NCBI GenBank assembly: GCA_037954325.1 | Contig: JBBMNZ010000057.1 | Coordinates: 124,001 to 188,000 of the forward strand | Direction: 5' to 3' | Source: Fistularia commersonii | Lineage: Eukaryota > Chordata > Actinopteri > Syngnathiformes > Fistulariidae | Length of the DNA: 64,000 bases | Part shown: piece after piece, positions 1-11,220 of the stretch | How positions within the stretch are numbered: position 1 is the first letter of the stretch | Layout: each line of letters starts with the position of its first letter | The notes under the pieces: model-generated | The model's input: only the letters and a program-made list of their open reading frames with translations | Told to the model about the DNA's origin: nothing | The model's database searches: none | Translations under genes and position numbers: made by a program

Positions 1-107
1 AAGTTAAAAAACTGCTTATCTTATCGAATTAAATCGTTTTTGAGTTGGAGTGGAAATAACTCATGAATTTCATCATGCTGGTTTCTGCTGTTTATATATG
101 TTGTTTA

Positions 108-284
108 GGACATGATTCTGCACAATATATGTCAAATTCAGTGTAATCAAGATACGAGTTCAAAAGATATAGCCAAAAGGTCAAAGGGTGCTTATCTTAC
201 CGAGGTTAAATCTTTTTTGAGTTGGAATGGAAATAACTAATGAATTTCATCATTCTGGTTTCTGCTGTTGATATATGTTGCTCA
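108..284 (+). repeat. Representative single satellite monomer (unit definition)
   Basis: This is one full unit, from one GGACATGATT word to the next (177 bp), given to fix the phase used elsewhere. The stretch from this word through TGTCAAATTCAGTGTAATCC is the part that changes least between monomers. The parts that vary most and define subfamilies are the 8 bases after GATATAGCC, the segment around the T5 tract (GATTAGGAG, GAGTTGGAG, GATTTTGAG or GATTAAGAGAGG) and the 12 bases after GTAATCC (AGCTACAAGTTC, AGCGACAAGATC or CATCACAGGTTC). There is no start-stop reading frame spanning the unit. Confidence 0.9.
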
Positions 285-2045
285 GGACATGATTCTGCAC
301 AATATATGTCAAATTCAATGTAATCCAGCTACAAGATCAAAAGATATAGCCATTCACGCAAAAAGTGCTTATCTCACGGAGTTGAAACGTTTTTGATTAG
401 GAGTGGAAATAACTAATGAATTTCATCAAATTTGTTTCTACTCTTGAAATATGCTGTGTAGGACATGATTTTGTACAATATATGTCAAATTCAGTGTAAT
501 CCCATCACAGCTTCAAAAGATATAGCCATTCATTCAAAAAGTGCTTATCTCACCGAGTTAACGCGTTTTTGATGAAGAGAGTAATAACTATTGAATTTCA
601 CCAAGCCTGTTTCTTGTGTTTATAGATGTTGTGTAGGACATGATTCTGCACAATATATGTCAAATTCAGTGTAATCCAGCGACAAGATCAAAAAATATAG
701 CCATTCGTTCAAAAACTGCTTATGTCACCGAGTTGAAGCGTTTTTGAGTTGGAGTGGAAATTACTAATGAATTACAATATGCTGGTTTTTGCTGTTGATA
801 TATGTTTTTTAGGACATGATTCTGCACAATATATGTCAAATTCAGTGTAATCCAGCAACAAGTTAAAAGATATAGCCTTAAGGTCAAAAAGTGCTTATCT
901 TACCGAGGTTAAATCTTTTTTGAGTTGCGGTGGAAATGACTAATGAATTTCATCAAGCTGGTTTCTGCTGTTGATATATGTTGTTCAGGACATGATTCTG
1001 CACAATATATGTCAAATTCAGTGTAATCCAGCGACAAGATCAAAAGATATAGCCATTCACGCAAAAAGTGCTTATCTCACGGAGTTGAAGCATTTTTGAT
1101 TAGGAGTGGAAATAACTAATGAATTTCATCAAATCTGTTTCTACTCTTGAAATATGCTGTTTAGGACATGATTTTGTACAATATATGTCAAATTCAGTGT
1201 AATCCCATCACAGGTTCAAAAGATATAGCCATTCGTTCAAAAAGTGCTTATCTCACCGAGTTAACGCGTTTTTGATGAAGAGAGGAAAAAACTATTGAAT
1301 TTCACCAAGCCTGTTTCTGGTGTTGATAGATGTTGTGTAGGACATGATTCTGCACAATATATGTCAAATTCAGTGTAATCCAGCTACAAGTTCATCAGAT
1401 ATAGCCATAAGGTTAAAAAGGGCTTATCTTACCGAGGTTAAATCTTTTTTGAGTTGGAGTGGAAATGACGAATGAATTAAGTCATGCTGGTTTCTGCTGT
1501 TGATATATGTTGTTCAGGACATGATTCTGCACAATATATGTCAAATTCAGTGTAATCCAGCGACAAGATCAAAAAATATAGACATTCATGCAAAAAGTGC
1601 TTATCTCACAGAGTTGAAGCGTTTTTGATTAGGTGTGGAAATAACTACTGAATTTCATCAAGTTGGTTTCTACTGTTGAAATATGCTGTTTAGGACATGA
1701 TTTTGTACAATATATGCCAAATTAGTGTAATCCCATCACAAGTTCAAAAGATATAGCCATTCGTTCAAAAAGTGCTTATCTCACCAAGTTAACGCGTTTT
1801 TGATGAAGAGAGGAAATAACTATTGAATTTCACCAAGCCTGTTTCTGGTGTTGATAGATGTTGTGTATGACATGATTCTGCACAATATATGTCAAATTCA
1901 GTGTAATCCAGCGACTAGATCAAAAGATATAGCCATTCGTTCAAAAACTGCTTATCTCACAGAGTTGAAGCGTTTTTGAGTTGGAGTGGAAATGACTAAT
2001 GAATTTCATCAAGCTGGTTTCTGCTGTTGATATATGTTGTTTAGG
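181..2045 (+). repeat. Short HOR: three rounds of a 3-4-monomer unit
   Basis: A fixed series of monomers, recognised by the bases just before GGACATG (TTGCTCA or TTGTTCA, then GCTGTGTA or GCTGTTTA, then TTGTGTA), occurs at anchors 285/461/636, again at 988/1164/1340, and a third time at 1517/1693/1868. The first two rounds are 703-704 bp apart because one extra monomer (anchor 812) sits between them. The second and third are 528-529 bp apart (three monomers). The same series recurs near 7323-7673 and near 63,260-63,610. The copies differ at scattered positions, so this HOR is older than the 6.7-kb duplication further right. Confidence 0.8.
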
Positions 2046-3000
2046 ACATGATTAAGCACAATATATGTCAAATTTAGTGTAATCACATCACAGGTTCAAA
2101 AGATATAGCCATTCGTTCAAAAAGTGCTTATTTTATCGGGTTGAAGCGTTTTTGATTAAGAGTGGAAATAACTAATGAATTTCACTAACCTGGTTTCTGC
2201 TGTTGATAGATGTTGTTTAGGACATGATTATGCACAAAATAAGTCAAATTCAGTGTAATCCAGCGACAAGATAAAAAGACATAGTCATTCGTGCAAAAAG
2301 TGCTTATCTCACCGAGTTGAAGTGTTTTTGATTAGGAGTGGAAATAACTAATGAATTTCACCAAGTTGGTTTTGGCTGTTGATATATGTTGTTTAGGACA
2401 TGATTCTGCACAATATATGTCAAATTCAGTGTAATCCAGCTACAAGTTCCAAAGATATAGCCAAAAGGTCAAAAACTGCTTATCTTATCGAGTTAAATCC
2501 TTTTTGAGTTGGAGAGGAAATAACTCATTAAATTCAACATGCTGATTTTGCTGTTGATATATGTTTTTTCGGACATGATTCTGCACAATATATGTCAAAT
2601 TCAGTGTAATCCAGCTATAAGTTCAAAAGATATAGCCATAAGGTCAAAAAGTTCTTATCTCACTGAGTTGAAGCGTTTTTGATTTTGAGTGGTAATCACT
2701 AATGAATTTCATCAAGGTGGTTTCTGCTGTTCAAATATGTTGTTTAGGACATGATTCTGCACAATTTATGTCAAATTCAGTGTATCCAGCTACAAGTTCA
2801 TAAGATATAGCAATAAGGTCAAAAACTGCTTATCTTATCGAGTTAAATCGTTTTTGAGGTGGAGTGGAAATAACTAATGAATTTCATCATGCTGGTTTCT
2901 ACTGTTGAAATATGTTGTTTAGGACATGATTCTGCACAATATATGTCAAATTCAGTGTAATCCAGCTACAAGTTCAAAAGATATAGCCATAAGGTTAAAA
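2045..3000 (+). repeat. Mosaic satellite monomers, no clear HOR
   Basis: About five and a half monomers of mixed subfamily types with ordinary spacing of 175-177 bp. I see no local tandem higher-order unit and no foreign sequence here. Individual monomers resemble units scattered through 5.6-6.0 and 8.5-8.9 kb. Confidence 0.7.
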
Positions 3001-3720
3001 TGTGCTTATCTTACCGAGGTTTAATCTTTTTTGAGTTGGAGTGGAAATAACTAATGAATGTCATCATGCTGGTTTCTGCTGTTGATATATGTTGTTTAGG
3101 ACATGATTCTACACAATATATGTCAAATTCAGTGTCATCCAGGTACAAGTTCAAAAGATATAGCCATTTGTTCAAAAAGTGCTTCTCTCACCTAGTTGAA
3201 GCGTTTTTGATTAGGAGTGGAAATACCTAAAGGATTTCATCAAGCTGGTTTTTGCCGTTGAATTATGATGTTTAGAACGTGATTTTGCACAAAATATGTC
3301 AAATTCAGTGTAATCCAGCTACAAGTTCAAAAGATATAGCCATGAGATCAAAAACTGCTTATCTTATCGAATTAAACCGTTTTTGAGTTGGAGTGGAAAT
3401 AACTCATGAATTTCATCATGCTGGTTTCTGCTATTGATATATGTTGTTTAGGACATGATTCTGCACAATATATGTCAAATTCAGTGTAATCCAGATACAA
3501 GTTCAAAAGATATAGCCATAAGGTCAAAAAGTGCTTATCTTACCCAGGTTAAATCTTTTTAGAGATAGAGTGGAAATAACTAATGAATTTCATCATTCTG
3601 GTTTCTGCTGTTGATATATGTTGTTTAGGACATGATTCTGCAAAATATATGTCAAATTTAGTGTAATCACATGACCGGTTTAAAAGATATCGCCATTCGT
3701 TCAAAAAGTGCTTATCTTAT
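3000..3720 (+). repeat. HOR segment, left copy of a 19-monomer-offset pair
   Basis: This stretch matches 6342-7062 at a constant offset of 3342 bp (19 monomers). Shared markers are GTGTCATCCAGGTACAAG (3131 vs 6473), CATTTGTTC after GATATAGCC, and TTACCCAGGTTAAATC (3540 vs 6882). It contains the two-monomer 'GTGTCATCCAGG' module that also occurs near 13.4, 14.8, 20.5, 27.2 and 61.9 kb. Confidence 0.75.
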
Positions 3721-3889
3721 CGGGTAAAATCATTTTTGAATAAGAGTGGAAAAAACTAATGAATTTCACTAACCTGGTTTCTGCTGTTGATATATGTTGT
3801 TTAGGACATGATTTTGCACAATATATGTCAAATTCAGTGTAATCCAGCTACAAGTTCAAAAGATATAGCCATTCGTTCAAAAAGTGCTT

Positions 3890-4250
3890 TTCTTATCGAG
3901 TTAAATCGTTTTTGAGTTTGAGTGGAAATAACTAATGAATTTCATCATGCTGGTTTCTGCTGTTGAAATATGTTGTTTAGGACATGATTTTGCACAATGT
4001 ATGTCAAATTCAGTGTAATCCAGCTACAAGTTCAAAAGATATAGGCATAAGGTTAAAAAGTGCTTATCTTACCGAGGTTAAATCTTTTTTGAGTTGGAGT
4101 GGAAATGACTAATGAATTTAGTCATGCTGGTTCCTGCTGTTGATATGTGTTGTTCAGGACATGATTCTGCACAATATATGTCAAATTCAGTGTAATCCAG
4201 CGAAAAGATCAAAAGATATAGCCATTCATGCAAAAAGTGCTTATCTTACC
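3890..4250 (+). repeat. HOR segment paired with about 7056-7416
   Basis: It continues the 3.0/6.3-kb pair, but at an offset of 3166 bp, one monomer (176 bp) less than the 3342-bp offset to its left. Matching words include GTTTTTGAGTTTGAGTGG followed by CATCATGCTGG, and then CATTCATGCAAAAAGTGC. The left copy therefore carries one additional monomer between about 3720 and 3890, or the right copy lost one. Confidence 0.7.
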
Positions 4251-4789
4251 GACTTGAAGCGTAATTGATTCGGAGTGGAAATAACTAATGAATTAATTCA
4301 AGCTGGTTTCTGCTGTTGAAATATGTTGTTTAGGACATGATTCTACACAAAGTATGTCAATTTCAGTGTAATCCAGCGTCAATATCAAAAGATATAGCCT
4401 TAAGGTCAAAAAAAGCTTCTCTTACCGGGTTAAATCGTTTTTGAGTTGGAATGGAAATAACTAATAAATTTATTCATGCTGGTTTCTGCTGTTGATATAT
4501 GTTGTTTAGGACATGATTCTGCACAATATATGTCAAATTCAGTGTAATCCAGCTACAAGTTCAAAAGATATAGCCATTCGTGCAAAAAGTGCTTATCTCA
4601 CCGATTTGAAGCGTTTTTGACTAGGAGTGGAAATAACTAATGAATTTCACCAAACTGGTTTCTGCTGTTGAAATTTGTTGTTAAGGACATGATTTTGCAC
4701 AAAATAAGTCAAATTCAGTGTAATCCAGCGACAAGATCAAAAGACATAGCCATTCGTGAAAAAAGTGCTTATCTCACCGAGTTGAAGCG

Positions 4790-5550
4790 TTTTTTGATTT
4801 TGAGTGGAAATGACTAATGAATTCCATCAAGCTGCTTTCTGCTGTTGAAATATGTTGTTTAGGACATGATTCTGCACAATATATGCCAAATTCAGTGTAA
4901 TCCAGCTACAAGTTCAAAAGATATAGCCATAAGGTCAAAAACTGCTTATCTTATCGAGTTAAATCGCTTTTGAGTTGGACTAGAAATAACTCATGAATTT
5001 CATCAAGCTGGTTTCTGCTGGATATATGTTGTTTAGAACATGATTCTGCACAATATATGTCAAATTCAGTGTAATCCCATCACAGGTTCAAAAGATAAAG
5101 CCATTCGTTCAAAACGTGTTTTTATTATCGGGTTGAAGCGTTTTTGATTAAGAGTGGAAATAACTAATGAATTTCACCAAGCTGGTTTCTGCTGTTCAAA
5201 TATGTTGTTCAGTACATGATTCTGCACAATATATGTTAAATTCATAGTAATCCAGCTACATTTGCAAAACATATAGCCATTCGTTCAAAAAGTGCTTCTC
5301 TCACCGAGTTGAAGCGTTTTTGATTAGGAGTAGAAATAACTAATGGATTTCATCAAGCTGGTTTTTGCCATTGAAATATGTTGTTTAGGACTTGATTCTG
5401 CACAATATATGTCAAATTCAGTGTAATCCCAACAGCGTTTCAAAAGATAGAGCCATTCGTTCAAAGAATGCTTATCGCACCGAGTTTAAGCGTTTTTGAT
5501 TAGGAGAGGAAATAACAATTGAATTTCACCAAGCCTGTTTCTGCTGTTGA
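4790..5550 (+). repeat. Four-monomer block recurring at 17.7 kb and 59.85 kb
   Basis: It matches 17,680-18,440 at an offset of 12,890 bp and about 59,850-60,540 at a larger offset. Diagnostic variants are CTGCTGGATATATGTTG (a shortened CTGCTGTTGATATATG), GTGTTTTTATTATCGGG, TATGTTAAATTCATAGTAAT, GGACTTGATTCTGC and GTAATCCCAACAGCG. The 17.7-kb copy ends exactly where the satellite switches to the '11.5-kb' block, so it marks a recombination joint near 18,440. Confidence 0.8.
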
Positions 5551-6342
5551 TAGATGTTGGATAGGACATGATTCTGTACAATATATGTCAAATTCAGTGT
5601 AATCCTGCGACAAGATCAAAAAATATAGCCATTCGTGCAAAAAGTGCTTATCTCACCGAGTTGAAGCGTTTTTGAGTTGTAGTGGAAATAACTAATGAAT
5701 TTCAACATGCTGGTTTTATGCTGTTGATATATGTTGTTTATGACATGATTCTGCACAATATATGTCAAATTCAGTGTAATCCAGCTATAAGTTCAAAAGA
5801 TATAGCCATAAGGTCAAAAAGTTCTTATCTCACTGAGTTGAAGCGTTTTTGATTTTGAGTGGAAATGACTAATGAATTTCAACAAGCTGGTTTCTGCTGT
5901 TGAAATATGTTGTTTAGGACATGATTCTGCACAATATATGTCAAATTCAGTGTAATCCAGCGACAAGATCAAAAGATATAGCCATGCGTTCAAAAGTGCT
6001 TATGTTACCGAGTTGAAGCGTTTTTGATTAAGAGAGGAAATAACTATTGAATATCATCAAGCTGGTTTCTGCTTTTGAAATATGTTGTTTAAGACATGAT
6101 TCTGCACAATATATGTCAAATTCAGTGTAATCCAGCTACAAGTTCAAAAGATATAGCCTTAAGGTCAAAAAGTGCTTATCTTATCGAGTTAATCGTTTTT
6201 GAGTTGGATTGGAAATAACTCATTAATTTCATCAAGCTGGTTTCTGCTGGATATATGTTGTTTAGAACATGATTCTGCACAATATATGTCAAATTCAGTG
6301 TAATCCTGCAACAAGTTCAAAAGATTAGCCATAAGGTTAAAA
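5550..6342 (+). repeat. Mosaic satellite monomers
   Basis: Ordinary monomers of mixed type, including the ordered series GATTAGGAGAGG / AGCGACAAGATC / AGCTATAAGTTC that recurs throughout the array. Nothing other than satellite is visible. Confidence 0.65.
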
Positions 6343-7416
6343 AGTGCTTATCTTCCCGAGGTTAAATCTTTTTTGAGTTGGAGTGGAAATAACTAATGAA
6401 TTCCATCATGATGGTTTCTGCTGTTGATATATTTTGTTTAGGACATGATTCTGCACAATATATGTCAAATTCAGTGTCATCCAGGTACAAGTTCAAAAGA
6501 TATAGCCATTTGTTCAAAAAGTACTTCTCTCACCGAGTTGAAGCGTTTTTGATTAGGAGTGGAACTACATAATGGATTTCATCAAGCTGGTTTTTGCCGT
6601 TGAATTATGTTGTTTAGAACATGATTTTGCACAAAATATGTCAAATTCAGTGTAATCCAGCCACAAGATCAAAAGATATAGCCATTCGTTCAAAAAGTGC
6701 TTATCTTATCGGGTTGAAGCGTTTTCGATTAAGAGTGGAAATAACTAATGAATTTCACCAAGTTGGTTTTTGCTGTTGATATATGTTGTTTAGGACATGA
6801 TTCTGCACAATATATGTCAAATTCAGTGTAATCCAGATACATTTTCAAAAGATATAGCCATAAGGTCAAAAAGTGCTTATCTTACCCAGGTTAAATCTTT
6901 TTAGAGTTAGAGTTGAAATAACTAATGAATTTCATCATTCTGGTTTCTACTGTTGATATATGTTGTTTAGGACATGATTCAGCAAAATATATTTCAAATT
7001 TAGTGTAATCACATCACCGGTTCAAAAGATATAGCCATTCGTTCAAAAAGTGCTTATCTTATCGAATTAAATCGTTTTTGAGTTTGAGTGGAAATAACTA
7101 ATGAATTTCATCATGCTGGCTTCCGCTGTTGAAATATGTTGTTTAGGACATGATTCTGCACAATATATGTCAAATTCAGTGTAATCCAGCTACAAGTTCA
7201 AAAGATATAGCCATAAGGTTAAAAAGTGCTTATCTTACCGAGGTTAAATCTTTTTTGAGTTGGAGTGGAAATGACGAATGAATTTATTCATGCTGGTTTC
7301 TGCTGTTGATATATGTTGTTCAGGACATGATTCTGCACAATATATGTGAAATTCAGTGTAATCCAGTTTCAAGATCAAAAGATATAGCCATTCATGCAAA
7401 AAGTGCTTATCTCACG
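6342..7416 (+). repeat. HOR segment, right copy of the 19-monomer-offset pair
   Basis: It is the right-hand partner of 3000-3720 (offset 3342) and 3890-4250 (offset 3166). The copies are clearly diverged, with several differences per monomer, which indicates an older duplication than those at 18-31 kb and 37-59 kb. Confidence 0.72.
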
Positions 7417-7930
7417 GAGTTGAAGCGTTTTTGATTAGGATTGGAAATAACTAATGTATTTCATCAAGTTGGTTTCTACTGTTGAAATATGCTGTTTAGG
7501 ACATGATTCTGCACAATATATGTCAAATTCATTGTAATCCCATCACAGGTTCAAAAGATATAGCCATTCGTTCAAAAACTGCTTATCTCACCGAGTTAAC
7601 ACGTTTTTGATTAAGAAAGGAAATAACTATTGAATTTCACCAAGCCTGTTTCTGGTGTTGATAGATGTTGTGTAGGACATGATTCTGCACAATATATGTC
7701 AAATTCAGTGTAATCCAGCGACAAGATCAAAAGATATAGCCATTCGTTCAAAAAGTGCTTATCACACCGAATTGAAGCGTTTTTGAGTTGGAGTGGAAAT
7801 TACTAATGATTTGCAATATGCTGGTTTTTGCTGTTGATATGTGTTGTTTAGGACATGATTCTGCACAATATATGTCAAAAGCAGTGTAATCCAGCTTTAA
7901 ATTCAAAAGATATAGCCATAAGATCAAAAA
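7231..7930 (+). repeat. Four-monomer block matching the right end of the window (63.17-63.87 kb)
   Basis: At an offset of 55,940 bp it matches about 63,171-63,870, including the rare variants GATTAAGAAAGG, TGTTTCTGGTGTTGATAGATG and TTGTGTAGGACATG in the same order. This is the longest-range correspondence in the window. It suggests that the left and right flanks come from the same older HOR, with younger material amplified between them. Confidence 0.75.
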
Positions 7931-9360
7931 GTGCTTATCTCACTGAGTTGAAGCGTTTTTGATTTTGAGTGGAAATGACTAATGAATTTCATCAAGCTGG
8001 TTTCTGCTGTTGAAATATATACTTTAGGACATGATTTTGCACAATATATGTCAAATTCAGTGTAATACAGCTACAAGTTCAAAAGATATAGCCATTCGTT
8101 CAAAAAGTCTAGATCTCACCGACTTGAAGCGTATTTGATTCGGAGTGGAAATAACTAATGAATTTAATCAAGCTGGTTTCTGCTGTTGAAATATGTTGTT
8201 TAGGACATGATTCTACACAAAATAAGTCAAATTCAGTGTAATCCAGCATCAATATCAAAAGATATAGCCTTAAGGTCAAAAAGTGCTTATCTCACCGGGT
8301 TAAATAGTTTTTGAGTTGGAGTGGAAATAACAAATAAATTTATTCATGCTGGTTTCTGCTGTTGATATATGTTATTTAGGACATGATTCTGCACAATATA
8401 TGTCAAAATCAGTGTAATCCAGCTACAAGATCAAAAGATATAGACATTCGTGCAAAAACTGCTTATATCACCGAGTGGAAGCTTTTTTGAGTTGTAGTGG
8501 AAATAACTAATGAATTTCAACATGCTGGTTTTTGCTGTTGATATATGTTGTTTAGGACATGATTCTGCACAATATATGTCAAATTCAGTATAATCCAGCT
8601 ATAAGTTAAAAAGATATAGCCATAAGGTCAAAAAGTGCTTATCTCACTGATTTGAAGCATTTTTGATTTTGAGTGGAAATGACTAATGAATTTCATCAAG
8701 CTGGTTTCTGTTGTTTAAATATGTTGTTTAGGACATGAATCTGCACAATATATGTCAAATTCAGTGTAATCCAGCTACAAGTTCAAAAGATATAGCCATA
8801 AGGTCAAAAACTGCTTATCTTATCGAGTTAAATCGTTTTTGAGTTGGACTGGAAATAACTCATGAATTTCATCAAGCTGGTTTCTGCTGGATATATGTTG
8901 TTTAGGACATGATTCTGCACAATATATGACAAATTCAGTGTAATCCCGCGACAAGATCAAAATATATAGCCATTCATGCAAAAAGTGCTGATCTCACGGA
9001 GTTGAAGCGTTTTTGATTAAGAGAGGAAATAACTAATGAATTTCACCAAGCCTGTTTCTGCTGTTGATAGATTTTGTATAGGACATGATTCTGCACAATA
9101 TATGTCAAATTCAGTGTAATCCAGCGACAAGATCAAAAGATATAGCCATTTGTTCAAAAACTGCTTATCTCAACTAGTTAACGCGTTTTTGATTAAGAGA
9201 GGAAATAACTATTGAATTTCACCAAGCCTTTTTCTGCTGTTGATAGATGTTGTTTAGGACATGATTCTGCACAATATATGTCAAATTCATTGTAATCCAG
9301 CGACAAGATCAAAAGATATAGCCATTCGTTCAAAAACTGCTTATCTCACCGAGTTGAAGC
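7930..9360 (+). repeat. Mosaic satellite monomers
   Basis: About eight monomers. Near 8105-8160 there is an AAAAGTCTAGATCTCACCGA / CGTATTTGATTCGGAG monomer of the type amplified at 37.5, 39.8, 40.3, 45.1, 45.4, 51.0 and 51.6 kb. Near 8660-8940 there is a partial relative of the 4.8-kb block. No foreign insertion is visible. Confidence 0.65.
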
Positions 9361-11220
9361 GTTTTTGAGTTGGAGTGGAAAGTACTAATGAATTACAATA
9401 TGCTGGTTTTTGCTGTTGATAGATGTTGTATAGGACATGATTCTTTACAATATATGTCAAATTCAGTGTAAAACAGCAATAAGTTCAAAAGATATAGCCA
9501 CAAGGTCAAAAAGTGCTTATCTAACTGAGTTGAAGCGTTTTTGATTTTGAGTGGAAATGACTAATGAATTTCATCAAGCTGGTTTCTGCTGTTGTAATAT
9601 GTTGTTTAGGACATGATTCTACACAAAATATGTCAAATTCAGTGTTATCCAGCGTCAAGATCAAAAGTTATAGCCTTAAGGTCAAAAAGTGCTTATCTTT
9701 CCGAGTTAAATCGTTTTTGAGTTGGAGTGGAAAAAACTAATGAATTTCATCAAGCTGGTTTCTGCTGTTGAAATATGTTGTAAAGGACATGATTCAGCAC
9801 AAAATATGTCAAATTCAGTGTAATCCAGCTACAAGTTCAAAATATATAGCCATTCGTTCAAAAAGTGCTGATCTCACCGAGTAGAAGCGTTTTTGATGAG
9901 GAGTGGAAATAACTAATGAATTTCATCAAGTTGGTTTCTACTGTTGAAATACGTTGTTTAGGACATGATTCTGCACAATATATGTCAAATTCAGTGTAAT
10001 CCAGCTACAAATTCAAAAGATATAGCCATTCGTTCAAAAAGTGCTTATCTTACCGAGGTTAAATCTTTTTTGAGTTGGAGTGGAAATAACTAATGAATGT
10101 CATCATGCTGGTTTCTTCTGTTGATATATGTTGTTTAGGACATGATTCTGCACAATATATTTCAAATTCAGTGTAATCCCATCACAGGTTCAAAAGATAT
10201 AGCCATTCGTTCAAAAAGTGCTTATCTCACCGAGTTCACGCGTTTTTGATTAAGAGAGGAAATAACTATTGAATTTCACAGAGCCTTTTTCTGCTGTTGT
10301 TAGATTTTGTATAGGACATGATTCTGCACAATATATATCAAATTCAGTGTAATCCAGCGACAAGATCAAAAGATATAGCCATTCGTTCAAAAACTGCTTA
10401 TCTCACCGAGTTGAAGCGTTTTTGAGTTGGAGTGGAAATTACTAATGAATTACAATATGCTGTTTTTTTGCTGTTGATATGTGTTATTTATTACATGATT
10501 CTGCACTATATATGTCAAATTGAGTGTAATCCAACTATAAATTCAAAAGATATAGCCATAAGATCAAAAAGTGCTTATGTCACTGAGTTGAAGCGTTTTT
10601 GAGTTGGAGTGGAAATAACTAATGGCTTTATCAAGCTGGTTTTTGCCGGTGGAATATGTTATTTAGAACATGATTCTGCACAATTAATATCAAATTCAGT
10701 GTAATCCAGCTACAAGTTCAAAAGAGATAGCCATCCGTTCAAAAAGTGCTTTTCTCACCGAGTTGAAGCGTTTTTGATTAAGAGTGGATATATCTAATGG
10801 ATTTCATCAAGCTGGTTTTTACCGTTGAAATGTGTTGTTTAGAACAAGAGTTTTACAATTTATGTCAAATTCAGTGTAATCCAGGTACATTTTCAAAAGA
10901 TATAGCCATTCGTTTAAAAAGTGCTTATCTCACCGAGTTGAAACGTTTTTGAGTAGGAGTGGAAATAACTAATGAATTTCATTAATCTGGTTTCTGCTGT
11001 TGAAATATGTTGTTTAGGACATGATTCTGCACAAAATATGTCAAATTCAGTGTAATTCAGCGACAAGATCAAAAGATATAGCCATTCGTTCAAAAAGTTT
11101 TTATCTTATCGGGTTGAAGCGTTTTTGATTAGGAGTGGAAATATCTAATGAATTTCATCAAGTTGGTTTCTACTGTTAAATATGTTGTTTAGGACATGAT
11201 TCTGCACAATATATGTCAAA
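9360..11220 (+). repeat. HOR block related to 30.8-33 kb and 46.0-46.9 kb
   Basis: 9421-10,840 matches 30,883-32,302 at a constant offset of 21,462 bp. After 10,841 the offset becomes 21,813 bp, so two monomers (351 bp) present at about 32.3-32.65 kb are missing here. 9590-10,424 also matches 46,016-46,850 at 36,426 bp. Markers are TTCTTTACAATATATG, CAGCAATAAGTTC, GGCTTTATCAAGCTGG and AGAACAAGAGTTTTAC. The last joins the start of one variant monomer to the end of another, which places the deletion joint at 10,841-10,850. Confidence 0.8.

Noticed and set aside
345..365. Possible CENP-B box: ATTCGTTCAAAAAG fits the first half of the known box (TTCG, four bases, A)
   Set aside because: The second half requires CGGG, but nearly all monomers have AGTG there. 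The half match is short and expected by chance, and many monomers have ATAAGGTC instead.
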